Positions 1 to 5,519 of a stretch of 6,908 bases of DNA are shown here, piece after piece. Location: contig DNGE01000181.1 in assembly GCA_003486705.1 (NCBI GenBank), positions 341 to 7,248 on the forward strand. Reading direction: 5' to 3'. This stretch comes from Bacillota bacterium. Lineage in GTDB: Bacteria > Bacillota_I > Bacilli_A > MOL361 > Turicibacteraceae. A program made the translations under genes and the position numbers. Positions within the stretch are counted from its first letter, which is position 1. Each line of letters begins with the position of its first letter. The notes beneath the pieces were generated by a model. The model saw only the letters and a list, made by a program, of their open reading frames with translations, did no database searches and was not told where the DNA came from.

Positions 1-519
1 TTTTTCCATCGCTTCTTGAATATCTTTTGGTGGAATAATATTTTTAACTTCGACACGGTTAATTTTAATTCCCCATGGATCCGTTGCATCATCAAGGACA
101 GCACGCATACGTGTGTTAATAATATCACGTGACGTTAATGTTTCATCTAACTCTAATTCACCAATAATGTTACGTAACGTGGTTGCTGTTAAATTTTCAA
201 TTGCAGCAAAAGGATTTGTTACACCATATGTAAATAATTTAGCATCTGTAATTTGGAAAAAGACAACTGTATCAATTTGCATCGTAACATTATCTTTTGT
301 AATAACGGGTTGCGGTTTAAAATCAATCACTTGCTCTTTTAAGACAACTTTTTTTGCAACACGGTCCATAATCGGAATTTTGACATGTAATCCTACATTC
401 CAAGTGGCTGCATAAGCTCCAAATCGTTCAATAACATAAGCATGCGCTTGTGGGACAACTTTAATATTTGCAGCAATTAAAACTATAATAATAACAATTA
501 ACGCAATAATGACTTCCAT
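1..519 (-). CDS. SPFH/stomatin-prohibitin family membrane protein (partial, C-terminus missing)
   Basis: The first 173 codons are present and the frame is open to the left edge, so the C-terminal part (normally a coiled coil) is missing. The protein begins with one hydrophobic segment (about residues 3-17, rich in Ile, Leu and Val) and continues into the SPFH/band-7 domain: VVPQAHAYVIERFG near residues 21-34, then VGLHVKIPIMDRV, then the long helix region with the RNIIGELELDETLTSRD signature and WGIKINRVEVKNI near the end. This is the pattern of the QmcA/stomatin-like branch. Such proteins form membrane-attached oligomeric scaffolds linked to lipid microdomains and membrane protease control. 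The ATG start has AGGAG nine bases upstream (529-533). It lies 22 bases behind the nfeD-like gene, the usual NfeD-SPFH pairing, so the two are probably co-transcribed. Family assignment is firm; the precise role is not known from sequence. Confidence 0.93.
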   Translation of the reverse strand, partial: MEVIIALIVIIIVLIAANIKVVPQAHAYVIERFGAYAATWNVGLHVKIPIMDRVAKKVVLKEQVIDFKPQPVITKDNVTMQIDTVVFFQITDAKLFTYGVTNPFAAIENLTATTLRNIIGELELDETLTSRDIINTRMRAVLDDATDPWGIKINRVEVKNIIPPKDIQEAMEK

Positions 520-541
520 TCTAACACTCTCCTCAACTCGA

Positions 542-991
542 TTATTTAACTATAATTGTAACACCTTCAATACGTAAAACTTCTACGATGTCATTCACTT
601 GATAAGTTGTTTTCGATTCTGATACACAGCGCCAAATCTTACCGTCTAATTTTACCTCGCCCGGTTCAAACGGGGCAACATCTTTGATAACAAGACACTC
701 TTTTCCAATTAATTCATCAATATTCGTCTTTTCTTTTCCTATTTTAAGTCTGTCGATTGCCCAACTTCTTGTCATGTAGATTAAAATCAGAGACACAAAT
801 AAGAAAATAATTAATTGTACAAAAAAGGAATTAATCACAAAAGCAAACAACATCGCCACAAGGGCACCAATGGCAAACCAAATCGACACAATGCCAAGGG
901 TTAAAGCTTCTACAACTGCGAACAAAATAGCAAAAATTAACCAAAGCCAAGTATAAGAGATTCCAAAGAACGAACCAATTAATGTGAACAT
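542..991 (-). CDS. NfeD-like short membrane protein
   Basis: The product has 149 residues: an N-terminal half with about three membrane segments (roughly 14-34, 36-56 and 58-74) and a soluble C-terminal OB-fold-like domain (about 90-149). The C-terminal domain has the NfeD hallmarks: LIGKECLVIKDV, then GEVKLDGKIWRCVSES (111-126) and a final GVTIIVK. Its length fits the short, protease-less NfeD class that partners SPFH proteins, as in E. coli ybbJ beside qmcA. The long NfeD class carries an N-terminal ClpP-like protease, which is absent here. The known inference for the family is that it binds or stabilises the SPFH partner at the membrane. The start at 991 is an ATG with GGAG ten bases upstream (1002-1005); a nearby ATG at 1007 is out of frame. 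The SPFH gene follows 22 bases downstream, and an extended -10 promoter lies just upstream. Confidence 0.9.
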   Translation of the reverse strand: MFTLIGSFFGISYTWLWLIFAILFAVVEALTLGIVSIWFAIGALVAMLFAFVINSFFVQLIIFLFVSLILIYMTRSWAIDRLKIGKEKTNIDELIGKECLVIKDVAPFEPGEVKLDGKIWRCVSESKTTYQVNDIVEVLRIEGVTIIVK

Positions 992-1037
992 ACTTTCCCA
1001 ACTCCATTTCAGCTTTTATTTAAAACCTAATACTACT

Positions 1038-1046
1038 ATTATAGCA
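1038..1046 (-). promoter_or_regulatory. Extended -10 promoter for nfeD-SPFH
   Basis: Read on the minus strand, this is TGCTATAAT, a perfect TATAAT hexamer with the TGn extension that compensates for a weak -35. Bases 16-17 upstream (about 1060-1066) hold only a poor -35 match (TTCTAA). Transcription would start near 1031, about 40 bases before the nfeD start and upstream of its GGAG site. I see no hairpin terminator between the recombinase gene and this point, so some read-through from xerC is also possible. Confidence 0.6.
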
Positions 1047-1093
1047 AATAAGGCGGCATTTAGAATAGTACTTTCAGTTGTTTTTTCCATATA

Positions 1094-2008
1094 TTAGTTA
1101 TTTTTACTTTTAGCACGGGGGTGAGCCGACAAATATGCTCGTTTTAAGTGTTCTTTCGATACATGCGTATATATCTGTGTACTCGACAAATGCTCATGTC
1201 CTAGTAGTTCTTGAACAGAACGCAAATCAGCACCGTTGTTTAACAAATGTGTAGCGAACGTGTGGCGTAACATGTGAGGGGCTATTTTTATATGTTGAGC
1301 AGTCATCTTTGTTAGACGATTTAAAATATCACGAACGCCTCGTTCCGTTAAAGGGGTTCCAATATGATTTAAAAATACCGTCTTATAATCCCCGTTCGAT
1401 TTGGCCAATAAAGTAGCTCGACTTTTCATTAAGTACTGACGCAAAGCACTTTGGGCAAACTCTCCCATCGGTACATAACGATCTTTTCCGCCTTTTCCAT
1501 GAATTAATATAACCCCTTGTTCAAAATCAATTTGTTCAAGTGTCAACGTACAACATTCCGATACACGAATTCCTGTTCCATATAACAATTCTAACAACGC
1601 ATAGTTGCGACACCCAAGCGTAGTTTCCTGATTTATCGACTCAAACAAAGCTGTCATTTCTTCTTCATATAAAAATTTAGGAATCGTTTGTCCACTTTTC
1701 GGTGTTGTAATCATCGTAAATGGATTATTTATCCCCGGATCTTCTTTTTTAAGAAATTGATAAAACGAACGCAACGCCGATAACTTACGGCTCACACTAC
1801 TTCGAGATAACTGATTTTGATAACAATGATTCAAATAATTTCTCACATCTCCGTATTCAATTGCCATCATATCATCCATGGCCTCATTCTGACAAAAAAT
1901 ATGCCATTCATCCAAATCTTTTTGATAATTTTTAATCGTATGTTCTGAATATGCCTTTTCATACGTCAAATAATTCATATAGTCTCTTACGTTCTCTGAC
2001 CAACTCAA
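1094..2008 (-). CDS. xerC: Tyrosine recombinase XerC-like (Xer chromosome dimer resolution)
   Basis: This 304-residue site-specific recombinase has the standard Xer length and layout: an N-terminal SAM-like core-binding domain (about 1-88, with the EHTIKNYQKDL helix and SVSRKLSALRSFYQFL) and a C-terminal catalytic domain (about 105-295). The full catalytic set is visible: R148 in GTGIRVSE, K172 in HGKGGKDRYVP, H245 and R248 in HMLRHTFATHLL, H271 in LLGHEHLSSTQ and the nucleophile Y280 in IYTHV. With a partner Xer protein it would resolve chromosome dimers at dif, with FtsK. The XerC rather than XerD label rests mainly on context, because topA-trmFO-xerC is a conserved order in Bacillota; here a lipoprotein gene and a terminator interrupt it. 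The start codon is TTG: AGGAG lies eight bases upstream, an in-frame stop is at 2021-2023, and no ATG lies between that stop and the TTG. The first in-frame ATG would remove ten conserved residues. hslVU and codY, which often follow xerC, are not downstream. Confidence 0.92.
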   Translation of the reverse strand: MSWSENVRDYMNYLTYEKAYSEHTIKNYQKDLDEWHIFCQNEAMDDMMAIEYGDVRNYLNHCYQNQLSRSSVSRKLSALRSFYQFLKKEDPGINNPFTMITTPKSGQTIPKFLYEEEMTALFESINQETTLGCRNYALLELLYGTGIRVSECCTLTLEQIDFEQGVILIHGKGGKDRYVPMGEFAQSALRQYLMKSRATLLAKSNGDYKTVFLNHIGTPLTERGVRDILNRLTKMTAQHIKIAPHMLRHTFATHLLNNGADLRSVQELLGHEHLSSTQIYTHVSKEHLKRAYLSAHPRAKSKNN

Positions 2009-2079
2009 ATCAATCTCTCCTCATAAAGCACACTTCTACAAAAGTTTTTTATTGTCTTTTCTATTTTTTGCTGTTGTAA

Positions 2080-2097
2080 ATTTTATCCTTTATCATA
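2080..2097 (-). promoter_or_regulatory. Possible promoter region for xerC
   Basis: The spacer between the terminator at 2139-2171 and the xerC start holds, on the minus strand, two -10-like hexamers: TATGAT (2092-2097) and TAAAAT (2080-2085). Neither has a convincing -35 at normal spacing; a TTGTTG at 2100-2105 is too close. A promoter is expected here because the upstream unit is terminated, but the exact position is uncertain. The rest of the 182-base spacer is AT-rich, with no other feature I can support. Confidence 0.3.
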
Positions 2098-2138
2098 CAC
2101 AACAACCTACCACGATCTTTTACCACATCTCAACTTTT

Positions 2139-2171
2139 AAAAAAAGAGTACCTATCAGAATAATAGGTACT
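2139..2171 (-). terminator. Rho-independent terminator after the lipoprotein gene
   Basis: A 9-bp perfect inverted repeat (AGTACCTAT at 2147-2155 and ATAGGTACT at 2163-2171) with a 7-base loop is followed, on the minus strand, by C and seven T residues. It begins 20 bases past the stop codon of the lipoprotein gene and separates the trmFO unit from xerC. The plus strand after the stem is also T-rich, but no plus-strand gene needs it. Confidence 0.85.
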
Positions 2172-2190
2172 ACTTTGATTTTTATTTCAT

Positions 2191-3822
2191 CTAAGGGGTA
2201 CTTAATAATTGTAATGCTTTTGATTCACTTATATCTTTCAATGTATAAAAATATTCATTTTCTGATAATTGAATCTCAGTGGAATCAAGCAATGAAATCG
2301 TAATATAACTTTCCGATTGATTATCATACATTACATGCAAGTTTAAAACATCGGCACTCGTCACCATCACCGTATAACTCCCCATTTTTTTAATGAACTG
2401 TTCACCATCCCACACATAAGTCGTTAGTGTTTGGTTCTCTCCAAAATGGTACACAACATCGTTTTCTGAATCCGTGGCTATCCAGTATCCATCTACTAAA
2501 TCTAAGGTAAGCTTCATTTTATATAACTCATCATTTTGATAAAAAATAGATTTATAAAACTGCCCCTTATCAACGATTGTTTCAGTTGTTCCATTAAAAG
2601 TTTTATAATAGACAACATTGTCTACCGTGTAATAAATACCGTTATGTCCCAAGACAAAGTGCATGACATTTTCATACATTTTAGTTAAAACACCATTTTG
2701 ATATAAAAACAAATCCTGAATCCCATTAATATAAACAAAAATGTCATCATTAAACTCATAATAATCAACATCTTCACCGACTAAATGAACCACGTGTGAA
2801 GCATCGAGATAATAAAGTAAGTCTTCACTTTTATAGACGACCCTTTGTGTATTTGAGTCAACTAGCAATTGCGACACAGCACTTCCTAAGAAGTTTGTTA
2901 CCTGCGTCTCTATATTTAATGAGAATAACTCGTTTTTTTCATTTAAATAATACACATAACGACCCTCATCTACTAAAACATAGCTTACAACACCACTGAC
3001 TTCAAACGCTTGATTATAATATTTAGATATAACCGTTAAATTCCCTACTCCATTTTCAAAATTGATATTAGACAATGAAGCAGTCGTTTCAAATTTTGGA
3101 CTATACGTTGGTACCATTAACCAATCAGTGACATCATCATACACTTTATACAAACTGACCGTTTTCGCTTCTAGTTGCAACACATCGATTTGCCAATCAT
3201 GCCACAGCTTTACTGTTTTACTGCGCTCATCGTATTGGTATGAGACAATATTTTGTTTTTGATACAATACTTTTCCTTCGTTATCCACGACAACAAAGGT
3301 ACCATCGCTATTTAAGATTAAAATCATCTCACCATTTTTGACAACATCATACATATTAATATTGCCACTGTAGATTTGTTCTGTCCCCTCACTATTTAAC
3401 ACAAACAAATCTTTATTTTCTAATCCGGTGTAAAAGATTTTTCGTCTATTATTTCCAAATTTAATTTCTTCTGCACTTGAAATAAACTCCGGTTTCTTAT
3501 TATCGAGATACCAAATAACCCAACGTCCATCTTGTTTTTTTATTTTAACAATATTATATTTTTCATCATAATCAAAATAATCAACCTCATCAGATAATTT
3601 ATACTGATTCATTAAAGAATCTAAATAAAATAAATCATCATCAACGGTTTTTAAAAAAATCCCATCTTGAATCGTATTCTCTACACTCGTTTGATCACTA
3701 TTTTCTTGATCAAGCTGATCATTGCCAAGAATTTCACTTGGATCCATAACTTCAAGACTATTCATTCCACATCCTACTAATAAACATAGTATGACTAGCA
3801 TACCCCCTAAACGTTTTATCAT
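2191..3822 (-). CDS. Predicted lipoprotein of unknown function with beta-propeller-like repeats
   Basis: I do not recognise this 543-residue protein. The N-terminus is a lipoprotein signal: MIKR, a hydrophobic stretch (about 5-16) and the lipobox LVGC with the lipidated cysteine at position 18. This predicts anchoring to the outer face of the cytoplasmic membrane. A polar, Asp/Gln/Asn-rich linker (about 20-52) follows. The rest is rich in short beta-strand motifs of the form 'D-L-F-x-L' ending in Asn or Asp: DDDLFYLD (61-68), ENKDLFVLN (135-143), DGTFVVVDNEG (173-183), KNELFSLN (296-303), EDLLYYLD (333-340), QDLFLYQNG (369-377) and DNVVYYKTFNG (401-411). Several are spaced exactly 36 residues apart, suggesting a beta-propeller or other repeated beta-sheet sensor or binding fold. 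No enzyme motif is visible. The ATG start has GAGGA six bases upstream, and the gene begins 22 bases after the trmFO stop, so the two are probably co-transcribed; a terminator follows. The family is unknown to me; lipoprotein status is fairly sure. Confidence 0.85.
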   Translation of the reverse strand: MIKRLGGMLVILCLLVGCGMNSLEVMDPSEILGNDQLDQENSDQTSVENTIQDGIFLKTVDDDLFYLDSLMNQYKLSDEVDYFDYDEKYNIVKIKKQDGRWVIWYLDNKKPEFISSAEEIKFGNNRRKIFYTGLENKDLFVLNSEGTEQIYSGNINMYDVVKNGEMILILNSDGTFVVVDNEGKVLYQKQNIVSYQYDERSKTVKLWHDWQIDVLQLEAKTVSLYKVYDDVTDWLMVPTYSPKFETTASLSNINFENGVGNLTVISKYYNQAFEVSGVVSYVLVDEGRYVYYLNEKNELFSLNIETQVTNFLGSAVSQLLVDSNTQRVVYKSEDLLYYLDASHVVHLVGEDVDYYEFNDDIFVYINGIQDLFLYQNGVLTKMYENVMHFVLGHNGIYYTVDNVVYYKTFNGTTETIVDKGQFYKSIFYQNDELYKMKLTLDLVDGYWIATDSENDVVYHFGENQTLTTYVWDGEQFIKKMGSYTVMVTSADVLNLHVMYDNQSESYITISLLDSTEIQLSENEYFYTLKDISESKALQLLSTP

Positions 3823-3844
3823 GCCCCATCCTCATCCTTAATTA

Positions 3845-5143
3845 TTAGATTCGTTCCACATAATCTTTCATCATTTCAATTGCACGATTAGCATAAGCGG
3901 CTTTTTTCTCTTTTTTCTTAACACGCCCTTCTAAATCTTTAAACAATCCAAAGTTTGCATTCATCGGTTGGAATCCATCTTTTGCTGCATGTGTAATATA
4001 ATAAGCCATTGATCCCATTGCTGTTTCACGTGGGAATTCAATTAATTCTTCCCCTGACATATACTTAGCCATGTTAATTCCCGCTACCATTCCTGAAGCT
4101 GCAGATTCAACATACCCTTCTACCCCTGTAATTTGACCTGCAAAGAATAAATCCTCACGCATTCTCATTTGGTATGTTGGATTTAATAACATCGGTGAGT
4201 TAATAAATGAGTTACGATGCATAACCCCATAACGTACAATATCTGCATTTTCTAATCCTGGAATCATTTGAATAATACGTTTTTGCTCTCCCCACTTTAA
4301 GTGTGTTTGGAAACCTACGATATTATATAATGTTCCCGCTGCATTATCTTGACGTAATTGAACAACAGCATATGGCGTTTTCCCTGTGTGAGGATCTTCT
4401 AACCCAACTGGTTTCATCGGGCCAAACAATACCGTTTGACGTCCACGCTTAGCCATAACCTCAATTGGCATACACCCTTCAAAGAAAATCTCTTTTTCAA
4501 ACTCTTTTAACTCAACAACTTCTGCCGTAATTAAAGCTTCATGCCAGGCATTAAATTCATCTTCTGACATTGGACAGTTTAAATAAGCTGCTTCTCCTTT
4601 GTCATATCGTGATTTTAAATACACTTTATTAAAATCGATTGAATCTTTTTCAATAATAGGCGCTGCTGCATCATAAAAATAAAAGGCATTATGTCCTGTA
4701 ATTTCTTGAATTTTCGCACTTAATGTATCACTCGTTAATGGACCTGAAGCAATAATTGTTGGTCCAGCTGGGATTTCAGTTACTTCTTCACGTACAATTT
4801 CAACATTAGGATGTTGTTCTAACTTATCCGTAATGTACTGAGCAAAATCTGTACGGTCAACGGCTAACGCCCCACCTGCTGGTACTTTTGTTGCATCTGC
4901 TGCTTCTAAAATTAATGAATCAAGCATTCGCATTTCTTCTTTTAACACACCTACCGCGTTCGCTAATCCATCTGCACGCAATGAATTTGAACAAACTAAT
5001 TCACCAAATAGTGATGTGTGGTGAGCTGGTGTATTTTTAACCGGTCTCATTTCATATAATTTAACTTGAATTCCGCGCTTAGCTAATTGATAGGCTGCTT
5101 CTGCACCTGCTAAACCGGCTCCAATAACATTTACTTGTTTCAT
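3845..5143 (-). CDS. trmFO: tRNA (uracil-54-C5)-methyltransferase, methylenetetrahydrofolate- and FAD-dependent
   Basis: TrmFO makes m5U at position 54 in the T-loop of tRNA, taking the carbon from 5,10-methylenetetrahydrofolate and electrons from FADH2/NAD(P)H. Gram-positive bacteria use it in place of the SAM-dependent TrmA. The 432-residue length is close to the B. subtilis protein (about 435). Visible signatures are the N-terminal FAD-binding motif VIGAGLAGAEAA (6-17), YEMRP (30-34), the ELVCSNSLRADGL region with C51, the EGCMPIEVMAKRG region with C224, and the C-terminal FAD-contact region FFAGQITGVEGYVESAASG (333-351). C51 and C224 match the two functional cysteines described in B. subtilis TrmFO (Cys53 and Cys226). 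The ATG start has a perfect AGGAGG nine bases upstream (5153-5158), lying inside the preceding small gene, whose TGA overlaps this ATG. It was once named gid or gidA-like; it is distinct from MnmG. Confidence 0.97.
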   Translation of the reverse strand: MKQVNVIGAGLAGAEAAYQLAKRGIQVKLYEMRPVKNTPAHHTSLFGELVCSNSLRADGLANAVGVLKEEMRMLDSLILEAADATKVPAGGALAVDRTDFAQYITDKLEQHPNVEIVREEVTEIPAGPTIIASGPLTSDTLSAKIQEITGHNAFYFYDAAAPIIEKDSIDFNKVYLKSRYDKGEAAYLNCPMSEDEFNAWHEALITAEVVELKEFEKEIFFEGCMPIEVMAKRGRQTVLFGPMKPVGLEDPHTGKTPYAVVQLRQDNAAGTLYNIVGFQTHLKWGEQKRIIQMIPGLENADIVRYGVMHRNSFINSPMLLNPTYQMRMREDLFFAGQITGVEGYVESAASGMVAGINMAKYMSGEELIEFPRETAMGSMAYYITHAAKDGFQPMNANFGLFKDLEGRVKKKEKKAAYANRAIEMMKDYVERI

Positions 5144-5403
5144 AATTTGTTGCCTCCTAAGTTGTTCAATAATTTATGACTACAAATGACGATTATATCA
5201 CAAATTAAGCTAATCAAGATAATAATTTGGATAAAATTCGGCCACTCAGCCAAGACACCTCTCATTATAAGATGCATCATCATGATGCTTATCATACCTA
5301 ACATGATGCGTACAAAAATATGATTTAATTCATTTCGTTTTATCGCTATCATCTCAAACACTTCTTTTAATACAAAAATCAAGATAAATACAAACTCTCC
5401 CAT
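5140..5403 (-). CDS. Small hydrophobic membrane protein of unknown function
   Basis: This is a short gene of 87 residues when started at the ATG at 5403, which has GGAG six bases upstream. A TTG four codons further out (5415) is possible but lacks a good ribosome site. The product has hydrophobic stretches at about residues 3-15, 29-47 and 56-73, separated by a charged segment (KRNELNH) and the loop RGVLAEWPN, and ends in a basic, asparagine-rich tail. It therefore looks like a two- or three-pass membrane protein. I recognise no family. Support for it being real: it sits directly after an extended -10 promoter, has its own ribosome binding site, and its TGA overlaps the trmFO ATG as ATGA, the usual sign of translational coupling. 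Against it: it is short, and such a small gene is not a standard member of the topA-trmFO cluster. Confidence 0.65.
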   Translation of the reverse strand: MGEFVFILIFVLKEVFEMIAIKRNELNHIFVRIMLGMISIMMMHLIMRGVLAEWPNFIQIIILISLICDIIVICSHKLLNNLGGNKL

Positions 5404-5432
5404 AAGGTACTCCAATCCGTTATGTTTTCATT

Positions 5433-5441
5433 ATTATAACA
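5433..5441 (-). promoter_or_regulatory. Extended -10 promoter for the small membrane gene - trmFO - lipoprotein unit
   Basis: On the minus strand this reads TGTTATAAT, a perfect -10 with the TGn extension. The -35 position (about 5456-5461) is not conserved. The predicted start near 5426 leaves a leader of about 23 bases containing the GGAG site, just enough for ribosome loading. It lies after the topA terminator, so this unit is independent of topA. Confidence 0.65.
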
Positions 5442-5473
5442 TAATTTTACAATTACTAATTTATTTTTCCAAT

Positions 5474-5514
5474 AAAAAATACTTAGTTCTGTCAATCAAA
5501 ACAGAACTAAGTAT
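5474..5514 (-). terminator. Rho-independent terminator after topA
   Basis: A perfect 14-bp inverted repeat (5479-5492 with 5501-5514; core ACTTAGTTCTGT / ACAGAACTAAGT) has an 8-base loop and is followed on the minus strand by a run of T (5474-5479, the last base shared with the stem). It begins 6 bases past the topA stop codon. Confidence 0.92.
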
Positions 5515-5519
5515 ACGCA

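Noticed and set aside
113..415. Plus-strand open frame of 100 codons opposite the SPFH gene
   Set aside because: It lies wholly antisense to a well-supported SPFH coding region, has no clear ribosome site and its product resembles no protein I know.
1060..1078. Imperfect inverted symmetry around AGTACT near the nfeD -35 region, as a possible operator
   Set aside because: Only the central six bases are palindromic and the flanks mismatch, so it is no better than chance in AT-rich DNA.
2052..2303. Plus-strand open frame of 83 codons over the intergenic spacer and lipoprotein 3' end
   Set aside because: It runs through the terminator hairpin and antisense to the lipoprotein gene, with no ribosome site or recognisable product.
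5274..5288. Near-perfect palindrome GCATCAT-C-ATGATGC inside the small membrane gene
   Set aside because: It falls where the gene encodes a run of Met/His/Ile codons (ATG, CAT), which easily makes such symmetry; no T-run follows and there is no sign of an operator role.
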